From UBA5429 sp942493315 (GTDB taxonomy: Bacteria; Bacteroidota; Bacteroidia; Bacteroidales; WCHB1-69), in contig OW818690.1 of the NCBI GenBank assembly GCA_942493315.1, positions 1,736,001-1,800,000 of the forward strand: 64,000 nucleotides of DNA, written 5' to 3'. Positions 44,801-52,167 of the stretch are shown one piece after another. The position numbers and the translations under genes are program-made. Below the pieces are notes generated by a model. That model was not told the DNA's origin. It searched no databases and was given only the letters and a program-made list of their open reading frames with translations. The first letter of the stretch is position 1, and every line of letters starts with the position of its first letter.

Positions 44801-46409
44801 CATAGAAATAGGCAATATATTGCTTATAATAAAGATAATAAGTGGATTGATTAGCTGAAAAAGGGATCCAATTTATTAATGCACCGTTAGTATCAGGTAC
44901 TGCTGAAATAGTTGCCGGTTCGGGACAAACAGGGATCTGTTCAATAACAATATCATCAATACTTAACGATATATATCCGGAATTATTCCTTATGAAGGCC
45001 AATCTATATGTTCCGGTATAATTATTTAAATAGACTGATTTTTCTTTCCATAGGTTAGGATCTGCTAAAGTATAAGGTAAAATGGTTGTAAAGAAGGAGG
45101 TGTCATTTATTGAATTTATATCATGTCCAATTTGGTTAATATCATAAATACCCACTTTTATGTAATCTAAGAATACACCTTGCCCCTTATACCAAAAACG
45201 CAATCGTTCGTTTCCTGTTAAGGTAATTATAGGAGAAATTAGATAATCATGATTTATATTTGTACTATTTTCTGAATAATGTTGCGCCCCTTTATAACCG
45301 GAATGTACATTGATGGCACTTGATGAGAGTTGCCATTTTGTAATGTTTCCTCCCCCATTTATATTGATCCAGCAATGGGGAGCTTGTGTATTACTCGGGG
45401 GTAAATTCGATGACTGCCAGTCATATTCAAATCCTTCATTCCATGGAAATTGAGTGACAATATCGCATAAGGTGTTAACAGATAATACGTTGGAAAATAC
45501 ACTCTGCTCAGTGATACACTCAGATCTGACTTTAAAATCATAATACGTTGAATGATCTAATCCGGTAATGGTACATGGATTTTGATTGGTTTGAAAAGTG
45601 ATCCATAAGTTCCCTAATTTTTTCTTATAGGAAATAGTCCATAAATTAGCATTCCCATTTTCTATCCATGAAAGTTGTAATGTGTTATTTTGAATATTAG
45701 ATGCTGATAATGATGTTGGTGCTATACAGCTGGTACTTGCGAGTGAAATATTATCAATGGTTGAGGAGGGTTGATTCCCATAATTATTATTGTTATGCCA
45801 CACAAATACAATTTTTTTAATTGTCCCCGCTGGTCCTAAATAAGGGAGTTGAATCTGTTTTTGAAATATTCCAGTGTATTGATTCAAACCGGAATAACCA
45901 TTAAAATAGGGCTGGGTTAAATCAAAATTTAACAGATATTGATTGAGATTAAAACTTGTTGATCCATAATAAGGCGTTGTTGATCCTGAAACTCCAACGT
46001 AGTTTGTATCTTCATCTGTGACATATAATTTAAGGTAGTCGGAGTTGTAATCTCCTCCAATGTAGATATAAAAACTAAGAATATATACTGAGTCACCTGT
46101 TGAAACAATCGTTCTACTCGCAACAACTGTTGTGTAATTCAAAGTATTATAATGATTGGTTGCTCCATTATTAGCAGAAACAAAAAGAGCATTCCCTAAT
46201 AATGGGTTTGGTAAATCGATAGGTGCTTCAATGATCCATTGATTGACAGAATTGGCATTAGAAAATACCCAGTTGTTTTTTTCTATAGTGTCTTCAAAAT
46301 CACAATTATAGGGGATTGTAGCAGGTGTCGTGACAGGAGTATTTACATATTGAGCATGTAATACTATGGTCCCTGTTATTAAAACTAAGATTAGGGCTAT
46401 TTTTTTCAT
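38802..46409 (-). CDS. Giant T9SS-exported repeat protein: nine jelly-roll plus nine fibronectin type III modules
   Basis: 2535 residues from ATG 46407-46409 (MKKIALILVLITGTIVLHAQ, signal peptide); an in-frame TTG 42 bp upstream is rejected. The protein alternates nine MAM/cleaved-adhesin-like jelly-roll domains (starts such as LPWSENFDTYG and LPYNENFDNYG; ends such as YIDNVNIDYIPNCP) with nine FnIII domains (CPxPTNL ... IHWIENGSA ... IEYGPVGF ... YQIYLQSNCG). A repeat domain (ITPNGEIFVQSGFSRTF) and a C-terminal sorting domain (LLFPNPAHQFVEIRFEKE ... ASGIYILQI) follow. No catalytic domain was seen, so it looks like a surface adhesin or matrix protein. It would depend on the T9SS. Confidence 0.9.
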   Translation of the reverse strand: MKKIALILVLITGTIVLHAQYVNTPVTTPATIPYNCDFEDTIEKNNWVFSNANSVNQWIIEAPIDLPNPLLGNALFVSANNGATNHYNTLNYTTVVASRTIVSTGDSVYILSFYIYIGGDYNSDYLKLYVTDEDTNYVGVSGSTTPYYGSTSFNLNQYLLNFDLTQPYFNGYSGLNQYTGIFQKQIQLPYLGPAGTIKKIVFVWHNNNNYGNQPSSTIDNISLASTSCIAPTSLSASNIQNNTLQLSWIENGNANLWTISYKKKLGNLWITFQTNQNPCTITGLDHSTYYDFKVRSECITEQSVFSNVLSVNTLCDIVTQFPWNEGFEYDWQSSNLPPSNTQAPHCWININGGGNITKWQLSSSAINVHSGYKGAQHYSENSTNINHDYLISPIITLTGNERLRFWYKGQGVFLDYIKVGIYDINQIGHDINSINDTSFFTTILPYTLADPNLWKEKSVYLNNYTGTYRLAFIRNNSGYISLSIDDIVIEQIPVCPEPATISAVPDTNGALINWIPFSANQSTYYLYYKQYIAYFYDSVLVNGTQYNLTNLNSDDTYDYYVKAVCGTTLSESSPIQSFTTLCSYITTLPYNENFDNYGVGSINYPDCWVKNSVDMTYPNIGSTNYSTPGALRFYVDQINGFNFALTPKISPSIPIQTLRVSFKMRTSDLNDTLFVGVVSDPTDMSTYVQIGFCTMTATNQFENKELYFSGYIGNGHFIAFKTKYSLANTTVYLDNLSLNYAQLCPNPTNLMVSNVGDSSATIHWIENGSAQMWNIEYGPVGFTLGTGSTQFGVTSNSLVIQNLIPNTSYQIYLQSNCGTSLSQWSIPITFTTLCESILAMPWSENFDTYGTTSTSYPLCWKKLSSNTYFPYIATINNTPPGALYFSNSQSGYLKMAITPKVHYTIPINTLKLDLKMRSSYLDDTLFIGIISNTEDMNSFELISKQTVSSVNTWQNIEIFLSSYTGVGTHIALLTSYGTTSSTIYVDDFVLNYIPNCPAPSNLSATNVLTSQASITWVVNGNATQSQIEYCPDGFTHGSGTLISGISSSNYDLNNLIPQTNYDIYIRSICSSSDTSSWSTPLSLSTLCGAITGLPYVENFDQYSTGIYAYPGCWQKISNVAHYPYINSTNYSSPGSLNFNASNAGQYNLAVLPPIDTSISINSLKISFKLRLNNIVDSILFGIMSNPYDTSTFEMITKIGVIQASNWYDKYISLINYTGNGKYLAFKIKNSGVSYSIGYIDNVNIDYIPNCPVPIDLEKMNASSNSITLRWNEMGSTSTWDIEYGPVGFVHGTGTLLQSINSNPFTINGLNSQSSYQIYVRSYCGSEYSEWCAPIVANTSCGIITQLPWYDSFDYYGYGTNVTPTCWSYLTTYSNGVYISTTYFSPPGALCISIPPSGGYNFVLSPEISNLFPMSSLRVEFKARGSLTDTLYIGVMSNPLDTATFTLIAPVVLTSTQYANVGVNLNTYTGIGNYIVIKTKNLNYFSSFYIDNFKIRQTPNCITPSQLTCSNITDTSAVFHWTEANTASIWNVEYGLANFVPGTGTLISTILDTFVTINSLLPNTTYQFYAQANCGGNDISLYSDPYTFTTECIPLNSVPWSETFDTYGTGSGIIPPCFSKLSYNIFGSYPQIVSSPNFSAPGSLSFYINSIGAFNCIILPRLGGNININKWKLNFKLRTSNLTDTLFIGVLTDKTDINSFDTIHKVTLPSINSFQDVEILLDSYNGTGKYVAFLNRTNSALTSLCLDNLIIDTIPVCPAPTHLLASNITSNSITLGFQAHGNGSLWEIEYGPTGFSHGNGTIITNISTNPFLIIGLTPTTTYQFYIRTLCTSIVDTFWSIPYSFTTGCSDINTLPWSESFDTYGTNNTFPTCWRRLSSVSYLPQITSIYNTPPGSLKFDNWTNALYNYAIIPPVSNSISLDTLHISFKLRTSYTTDSIQIGVMNSPTDISSFTLIEIVGNPTINNWYDHVIYFNNYSGTGKYIAFKTIYQGISSQIYLDNVVLDKNPSCIQPNQIGIAQNWGDSVLLQWNSESNPLYWTIEYGPTGFTQGNGTTIQTISNPCTLYGLTLATSYDLYIRSVCSPGDTSIWSSKTTFTTIQVPAITPYTLDFENPSGFQFENLSSGNGWFVGTATNNTMSGTKALYVSGNNGLNNQYITNSASVVWAYRDIYFTPSTSDYILTIDWKGNGETTSNSKRDYMNIYLGDLVAPLATNSGIISVPDGAILIGNLLNMQPDWGSEDFNIPVSFCSGTVKRLFFCWRNDSNSGTQPPAAVDNLYLTSDGIIYCITPTNLTVDSLTDHSATISWSPGSTENRWQFEYRPNGTAIWNTQIVNENPVVQLQELENNTHYNIRVKSLCTLGESNYTQIMQFTTPEIYYYSIVATSTPYGTITPNGEIFVQSGFSRTFQITPDPNHVLFSLMVDNEPVEIQYSYTFTNISANHTIHAEFMFDGIQNSEYQTSILLFPNPAHQFVEIRFEKEIPEKAKVRFLNLYGQIIMEIEISEQQNLIDIAHLASGIYILQIENSDTILNLKLLKE

Positions 46410-46465
46410 TTCCCCATGTAAATAAGTATCATTATAATTGAAATCTATCAACCTGAATCAACTTG

Positions 46466-46473
46466 CAAATATA
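46466..46473 (-). promoter_or_regulatory. -7 element for the giant repeat protein
   Basis: TATATTTG followed by C on the minus strand, about 57 bp before the ATG at 46409. The rest of the interval up to 46607 shows nothing recognisable. Confidence 0.65.
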
Positions 46474-46607
46474 ATATTTTTTCAATAGATGTTAAACCTA
46501 TTAAAAAATATTAAGAAATTTTATCTTTTGTAATCCATTATTAATAGACAAAAGATATTAAGAAATAAATAATTTATTTGGTCGCACGATTTAAAAGGCT
46601 AGCAGTT

Positions 46608-47762
46608 TTATTTCATAATTTCAATTCCAAGTGAATCCAATTCAGATCGGTGAAATTTAAATATATTTTCAACAACAGGTTTTGTAGGATGATAGGAATC
46701 AATAAAATAATTGCCAACTGTATGATATCCATATCTGTGTGGATTAAATGAACCCACTATCAAAATAGACTTCTCTGAACAAAATTTTCGAATTTTGGAT
46801 TCTAAATCAATTTCATCAACATTTGCTAAATGGTCATAAACGATTGGATTTAATGGAGATATATAAATAATGGGATTTACACCATCTTTTTGGAGTTGGG
46901 TTAATAACAATTTAAAATAAGTCCAATAAGTACTATTTTCTTTGATTTTTAGAAAAAAATTAGTTTTATGTATTTCTACAAATTGTAATGATTTTTCTTT
47001 AAGAGCAATGGAATCTATTTGATTTTGAAAAGCTAAAGAATAACCACCATCCGATCTGATTACAAAATATGATTTATTCTTCAACTGATCTGTAGAAACG
47101 ACTGTTTTTTTAATTAAATACTTAATATTTAATTGAAAGTAGGTTGGATTTAAAATTTCTTTAATGGTTTTCAGATTCCATTTTGAATCTTTTTTGGCGG
47201 TAAGTTTTGGTTCATGAATGTTTAAATACCTTAAACCTTCATTATATTCATTAATTAAATCTTTATTTACTTGTAAAGGTAAGGTCGAATCAGCAATATA
47301 ATGGATTTCATTATGAACTGTAGTTTGTTTTCTGGCATAAAATGACCAAGGATCAAGAGAGATAATGAGATATTTGGGTAGTAAATTTGATTTTTTATAA
47401 AGACCATAAATAGCAATGATATCGAGTATATTTCCACCGGGTAATGCACAGTTAAAAAAATTATTTTCAGGAAACAGACCTGCATGTATTTCAGAAGATC
47501 TACTGTTTCCAAATACTATTATATCTGAAGGAATTTTATTTTCAGATTGGATTTTGTTTTTAACAATAGTTTTTTGCAAACTTCCCCACTGAGAAGGGAC
47601 AACAATTACAGCAGCATTTTTACCTGATAAAAGAATTTTTGAAATTTCATCACTTCTATTGTTGATTACAAAACCACTATCCACTTTAATATTAACATAT
47701 AAGAGAATCAGAAGGATGGGCACAAAAATGGAAGTTATAAATAGTAAAAATTTTTTAAACAT
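46608..47762 (-). CDS. SGNH-type protein, DltD/AlgJ-like (last gene of the FkbH operon)
   Basis: 384 residues with an N-terminal membrane anchor (about 4-24) and a periplasmic domain. SGNH block I is FGNSR with Ser87; block V is DSYHP with Asp355 and His358 near the C-terminus, so the Ser-Asp-His triad is complete. DltD-like partners of MBOAT proteins move acyl groups onto surface polymers. It starts 5 bp after the MBOAT stop. No close family name recognised; the length is similar to DltD, but the sequence resemblance cannot be judged by eye. Confidence 0.78.
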   Translation of the reverse strand: MFKKFLLFITSIFVPILLILLYVNIKVDSGFVINNRSDEISKILLSGKNAAVIVVPSQWGSLQKTIVKNKIQSENKIPSDIIVFGNSRSSEIHAGLFPENNFFNCALPGGNILDIIAIYGLYKKSNLLPKYLIISLDPWSFYARKQTTVHNEIHYIADSTLPLQVNKDLINEYNEGLRYLNIHEPKLTAKKDSKWNLKTIKEILNPTYFQLNIKYLIKKTVVSTDQLKNKSYFVIRSDGGYSLAFQNQIDSIALKEKSLQFVEIHKTNFFLKIKENSTYWTYFKLLLTQLQKDGVNPIIYISPLNPIVYDHLANVDEIDLESKIRKFCSEKSILIVGSFNPHRYGYHTVGNYFIDSYHPTKPVVENIFKFHRSELDSLGIEIMK

Positions 47763-47767
47763 ATATA

Positions 47768-49222
47768 TTAAAATTGAAAATAGATAAAACTAGATTGATC
47801 AAATTTACCATATAAAATGATAATAATTATAATACCATAAATAAAAATCCATTTTAGAGAACGCATTTTAAATTCAGTAATTCTAAGTAAAGGATATTCA
47901 TAAGATCTATAAATCCATTCAAAAATAAACAGGATGGCAACAAATAATAGAATAGGATTTAATTTATTTATCTTAGCAGTGATTTGAATAAATTGGTTTG
48001 AAAAATGGAAAATGCCACTCATGAAATCTCTAAATTGATGTATGGAATCTGCTCTAAATATAACAAGTCCCAAAGTAACTAATAGAAAAGTGCCTATGAT
48101 TTTCAGAGAATCTTGAATAGATGCCAATCCCCATTTGTTGGTTTTTAGTTTTTTCCTGGAATTAAATGAACCTGATACTATTAAGGGTATAAAAAGCACC
48201 CCATGATACAAACCAAATAAAGCAAATGTCCAATTTGAACCGTGCCACAATCCAACAACCAACATATTGATCATTATTGCAAAAATCAAACCGATTTTAC
48301 CAAAATTTCTCATTTTAACATTCAATGGCATAAAAATATAATCTGTTAACCATGAAGTTAAAGACATGTGCCAATTTCTCCAATATTCTGCTACATTTCT
48401 TGAGAAAAATGGATAGTTGAAGTTTTTTGCTATTCTAAAACCCATAATTTTACTCACTCCAATTGCCATATCAGAATATCCTGAAAAATCAGTATACATT
48501 TGAATGGAATAAAGAATTGCAGTAAAAATCAACGTGATTCCACTATGTTGAGAAATATCATTCCAGACAGGGTTTATAAAATGAGCTAATTGATCGGCAA
48601 TTACCATTTTTTTAAACATTCCCCAAATGATCTGTAAAGTACCATCAACAGCTAATGCGTAATCAAAACTACGTTTTTTTTCTAATTGTGGAATAAACCC
48701 ATTTGGTTTGTCAATTGGTCCAGACATGATAGTTGGAAAAAAGGAGATATAGGTAGCAAATGTAATAAAATTGGATGTTGCATCTATTTTCCCCCTATTG
48801 ATTTCCACGATGTAACTAATAAGTCTAAACGTAAAAAAACTGATACCTAAAGGTAGAATGATGGCAAAAGTTCCAAAATTAACTTGGAATCCAATGCCAT
48901 TCAATAAATCGGAAAATGATTGGATGAAGAAATTTAAGTATTTAAAATATAATAAAATTCCAACACCCAATACCACCCCAATAGTAGTATAAAAAGTTCC
49001 TAAACGTCCTTTGTTTTTTTGAATTAAGAGGCCTAAAATAAAAAATATTACGGTTGTTATGAATAATATAGGTATCATTTTCCAATTAGCCATTCCATAG
49101 AAGAAGTAACTGGCAAAAAATATCAAACCATTTTGGAGACTCGTTTTTTCTTTTAAAAAAGTATAATAAATAAGAATGACTAAAATGAAGAAAAGTAAAA
49201 ATGAAACAGAATTAATGATCAT
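47768..49222 (-). CDS. MBOAT family O-acyltransferase, DltB/AlgI-like (locus B)
   Basis: 484 residues with about eleven membrane segments. Catalytic His327 lies in VGLWHGSNWTFALFG; the YWRNWHMSLTSWLTDYIFMPL loop is the family signature. It is clearly a separate lineage from the MBOAT at 27270-28691, differing across most positions outside the motifs. It follows the acyl carrier protein gene with a 1-bp gap and precedes an SGNH gene by 5 bp. In dlt operons the corresponding DltB receives the group from the carrier protein DltC; the same is inferred here. Confidence 0.94.
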   Translation of the reverse strand: MIINSVSFLLFFILVILIYYTFLKEKTSLQNGLIFFASYFFYGMANWKMIPILFITTVIFFILGLLIQKNKGRLGTFYTTIGVVLGVGILLYFKYLNFFIQSFSDLLNGIGFQVNFGTFAIILPLGISFFTFRLISYIVEINRGKIDATSNFITFATYISFFPTIMSGPIDKPNGFIPQLEKKRSFDYALAVDGTLQIIWGMFKKMVIADQLAHFINPVWNDISQHSGITLIFTAILYSIQMYTDFSGYSDMAIGVSKIMGFRIAKNFNYPFFSRNVAEYWRNWHMSLTSWLTDYIFMPLNVKMRNFGKIGLIFAIMINMLVVGLWHGSNWTFALFGLYHGVLFIPLIVSGSFNSRKKLKTNKWGLASIQDSLKIIGTFLLVTLGLVIFRADSIHQFRDFMSGIFHFSNQFIQITAKINKLNPILLFVAILFIFEWIYRSYEYPLLRITEFKMRSLKWIFIYGIIIIIILYGKFDQSSFIYFQF

Positions 49223-49223
49223 T

Positions 49224-49466
49224 TTATCCTAATTTAATCTTAGTAGTTTCTACCATTTCATCTACATTTTTCCAAGATAATATCTCTTTTGAAGTAAATT
49301 TAATTTTAAAATGTTTTTCGATAGCAACAATTAATTGGATATGGGTTAATGAATCCCATTCTTCAATATCTTGTGCTGTTGTTTCAAAATGTAATATCAA
49401 AGAATCATCATCTAAAATATCACAAAAAATCTCCTGAATCTGAGTTAAAATTGTAGTTTTATCCAT
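49224..49466 (-). CDS. Acyl carrier protein (dedicated carrier of the FkbH operon)
   Basis: 80 residues, typical carrier length. Phosphopantetheine attachment Ser39 lies in EEWDSLTHIQLIVAIEKHF, the usual DSL motif at the start of helix II. It sits between the FkbH-like gene (6-bp gap) and the MBOAT gene (1-bp gap) and not near fatty-acid genes, so it is a dedicated carrier and not the housekeeping AcpP. Probably loaded by the FkbH-like enzyme. Confidence 0.93.
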   Translation of the reverse strand: MDKTTILTQIQEIFCDILDDDSLILHFETTAQDIEEWDSLTHIQLIVAIEKHFKIKFTSKEILSWKNVDEMVETTKIKLG

Positions 49467-49472
49467 AATTTA

Positions 49473-51200
49473 TTATTTAATAGTTATATAACATTCTTTT
49501 TTATTATAATTTTCAACATCCAATTCAAAAAGATGCCGCTCAGTATTGTAAATAGATGAAAATCCCAGTTGGATATAATGATTTTCTACCATTCCATTTT
49601 TTGATGTAGGGATATATTCACCAATAATTTTTTGGAATCCATTGGTTTTAGCATATTGAACAATAGTGTTTAATGTAAAGTTTTCCATTCCCCTTTTTAA
49701 AACACGACAACTCATGAACCAAGTATTAATGAACAGAGTATGGGGGTTTTGTTTTTCTAAAATGATAACACAAATAAGCCCATTTTCACCAAATTTATCT
49801 GCAAGGGTAAATGTAAAATTTTGAAATTGATCATTTTGCGCTAATGCTTCAATCTCAGCTTCTGTATATCGAATAGTTCTTAAATTAAACTGATTGCTTC
49901 GTTGTGAAAGTTGAGCCACACGAGGAATGTTAAATGAACCAAATGGGACCACTTCCGATACCATAGATAAACTTTTTAAGAAATCAGCTTCATTAGTAAA
50001 ACTAAATTGTAATGCAGTCCTTTGAGATTCAACCTGATACTGTTTGGTTCGTTCTAAATCGGCATTGGAGTATGAAATAGTTTCAAAAAGATTCAAACTA
50101 TATAAATATTCCAGATATTCACCAGGATCTTCAGGAAGTTCCGGAACTGTAATGTTGGGAATATTTTCACGAACCAGATTTCTCTCAAATGGATTGTCAT
50201 CTAAGAATACCATAGAGTCAAATCCAATATTTAAAATGGATTGAATTTTACGAATATTGTCAGCTTTATTTTCCCAATTGGCTACAAAAACGGCAATATC
50301 GTCTAAATGTAAAACCATTTCAGGGTGTTTTTCAAAGGGCTCTTTTGCAATTGATTCATTATTTTTGGAACATACTGCAAGAATAATCCCTCTATTTTTT
50401 AATTTTAAAATCCATTGCTGAAATTCGGAAAATGCTTTACCAATTCCTAACTCATGCCCTAATTGAATATTTTCTATTCCATCATCACCAATTACACCTC
50501 CCCAAAGTGTATTATCCAAATCTAAAATCAAACATTTTTTAAAATACCCTTTTGCGGCTTCTATAATATTGATTGTTCTGTATGCTATAAATGGAATAGC
50601 ATCAAGAGATAAAACCATCTCAGTGCTAACGTATACAGAAGAATCAAAAATAAAATCTCTACCCCATTTGTTTTGGATTGATGCAATATCACAAATGAAA
50701 AGATTTGGATATTGCTGAGCAATATTCATGAGTTCCATATTCAAACGTCGAGTTTGATAAAGAAATGAATTTTCCAATTTATTGGCATAACTTCCAAATA
50801 CCTGATCATCTATTTCAGGGTAATTAAAATAAATGATTCTCGATGAGGTCGTCATGCAAATCGTTTTTATAAACTCAATACGTTCGTTAAAAACAGAAAT
50901 TTGATTTTCTAATGGAGTGGAATTATATTTGGATAAAAGTTTATGTGTGGATTGGAAAATAATAATAAATTCCGGATTAAATTGAAATAATTCAGAACTT
51001 CTATCTGAAAATTGTCGTTCAACTTGATTGTAATCAGCTTCAAATAAATCAATATTGAATCCCTTTTCAACACCAACACCTTTCAATGCGGTAGATAAAA
51101 ATTGTGTTGCAGTATCACCTAATAATGCTACTTTTATTAGAGGGAAACCGGAAATATCTTTTTTGAGGTTTTTCTTGAGTTGATTAAATGTATTGATCAT
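49473..51200 (-). CDS. FkbH-like HAD-IIIC family protein with SGNH-like N-domain and GNAT-like C-domain
   Basis: 575 residues, usual length of FkbH-like/BF1531-type proteins. Residues about 1-215: SGNH-like domain (VALLGDTATQFL). About 220-370: HAD phosphatase with nucleophile Asp227 (LDLDNTLWGGVIGDDG), VCSKNNESI, and DSMVFLDDNPFERNLV. About 400-560: GNAT-like fold (FGENGLICVIILEK). FkbH and relatives take glycerate from 1,3-bisphosphoglycerate and load it as glyceryl thioester on an acyl carrier protein; the carrier gene is 6 bp downstream. The donor in this case could be glyceryl or another acyl group. First gene of a four-gene operon. Confidence 0.9.
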   Translation of the reverse strand: MINTFNQLKKNLKKDISGFPLIKVALLGDTATQFLSTALKGVGVEKGFNIDLFEADYNQVERQFSDRSSELFQFNPEFIIIFQSTHKLLSKYNSTPLENQISVFNERIEFIKTICMTTSSRIIYFNYPEIDDQVFGSYANKLENSFLYQTRRLNMELMNIAQQYPNLFICDIASIQNKWGRDFIFDSSVYVSTEMVLSLDAIPFIAYRTINIIEAAKGYFKKCLILDLDNTLWGGVIGDDGIENIQLGHELGIGKAFSEFQQWILKLKNRGIILAVCSKNNESIAKEPFEKHPEMVLHLDDIAVFVANWENKADNIRKIQSILNIGFDSMVFLDDNPFERNLVRENIPNITVPELPEDPGEYLEYLYSLNLFETISYSNADLERTKQYQVESQRTALQFSFTNEADFLKSLSMVSEVVPFGSFNIPRVAQLSQRSNQFNLRTIRYTEAEIEALAQNDQFQNFTFTLADKFGENGLICVIILEKQNPHTLFINTWFMSCRVLKRGMENFTLNTIVQYAKTNGFQKIIGEYIPTSKNGMVENHYIQLGFSSIYNTERHLFELDVENYNKKECYITIK

Positions 51201-51220
51201 AAGGTTTCATTTTCTGGATG

Positions 51221-51228
51221 CAAAAATA
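51221..51228 (-). promoter_or_regulatory. -7 element for the FkbH-ACP-MBOAT-SGNH operon
   Basis: TATTTTTG followed by C on the minus strand, about 20 bp before the FkbH-like ATG. It makes the four genes (51200-46608) a separate unit from the upstream SGNH gene. Confidence 0.65.
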
Positions 51229-51268
51229 AGGTTTTTTTAGAACTTTTCGGTTTATTATAAGTTTTAAA

Positions 51269-52162
51269 TTAAAACAGTTTTACTAAATCCTGATTTAATA
51301 TTTTGGAAAAATGATTAGCTCCGGTTTCATTCAAATGCGTTGCATCAGCATAATCGAAGGTTTTAAATTCTTCATTAAAACAATAGTTTAAGTAAAAAAC
51401 TTCATTGGAATCTATATACTTGTTGATAAAAGTTCCAAACTCACTGAGCTGTTTTTCATTGTAAGATTTTAATTCATTTGTTCTGGTAGGTAGGGTTAAA
51501 ACAACAACTTTTATTTGATGTTCTTTACATAAATTAAGAATTTTTTCAAAGTATCCAACCTGAAAATCGCGACGTTTGATATTTCTTTCAATTTTATCAC
51601 TCTCTTTAGAATATCCAAACATTGCTAATTGTCCATTTTCTCTTAAAATAGGTTTTTTAACTTTTGGAAACATCGATAATAGCTTTTTTGGATCGGCATT
51701 ACTCCAATAATATTCAACTTTCTTTTTAATTATATCTTGATTTTCATAATCTTTTAGATACTCTTTTTCAAAAAAGTCAGCATAAACATAATTTCTGGTA
51801 TCAGATTTAATACTAAATTGAAAATAGTCCATTCCCAAAATTACATAATTGATTTTTTTGTGATGTTTAATCAAGTATAGTAATTTATAATAAGATTGAT
51901 TGTAGGAATCATTATCGTGAGCAAAGTTATAACATTTCAGTTGAAGGAAATCGGGGTTAATTCCTCGGTAAGTCCTGCTATTTCCTAAAATGAGCATTTC
52001 ATAATCCTGTTTTAAAGCATTTTTAAACGATGTTGAAATCTGCTTTTTTGTGGATGGTCCATTTTGAATAGATAACAAAGCGGGCATAAAAAAAATAGCT
52101 AAAAAAAGGTAACTAAGCCCGGGAATACTAAATAAAAAAAGTTGATTAAAAAATTTCTTCAT
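51269..52162 (-). CDS. SGNH-type protein upstream of the FkbH operon
   Basis: 297 residues, N-terminal membrane anchor (about 8-32). Block I is LGNSRTYRG with Ser62, block V is DATHLNETG with Asp273 and His276: the triad is complete. It is probably periplasmic. It lies 5 bp after the locus B peptidase gene, thus co-transcribed with it, and 68 bp before the FkbH-like gene. Could be an esterase removing, or a transferase adding, surface acyl groups. Confidence 0.76.
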   Translation of the reverse strand: MKKFFNQLFLFSIPGLSYLFLAIFFMPALLSIQNGPSTKKQISTSFKNALKQDYEMLILGNSRTYRGINPDFLQLKCYNFAHDNDSYNQSYYKLLYLIKHHKKINYVILGMDYFQFSIKSDTRNYVYADFFEKEYLKDYENQDIIKKKVEYYWSNADPKKLLSMFPKVKKPILRENGQLAMFGYSKESDKIERNIKRRDFQVGYFEKILNLCKEHQIKVVVLTLPTRTNELKSYNEKQLSEFGTFINKYIDSNEVFYLNYCFNEEFKTFDYADATHLNETGANHFSKILNQDLVKLF

Positions 52163-52167
52163 CTTTA

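Noticed and set aside
46410..46451. Longer N-terminus of the giant repeat protein from TTG 46451
   Set aside because: It would put charged residues before an otherwise perfect signal peptide; ATG 46409 is better.
49224..49466. Housekeeping fatty-acid carrier protein AcpP
   Set aside because: No fab genes are nearby and the gene is tightly enclosed by FkbH-like and MBOAT genes.
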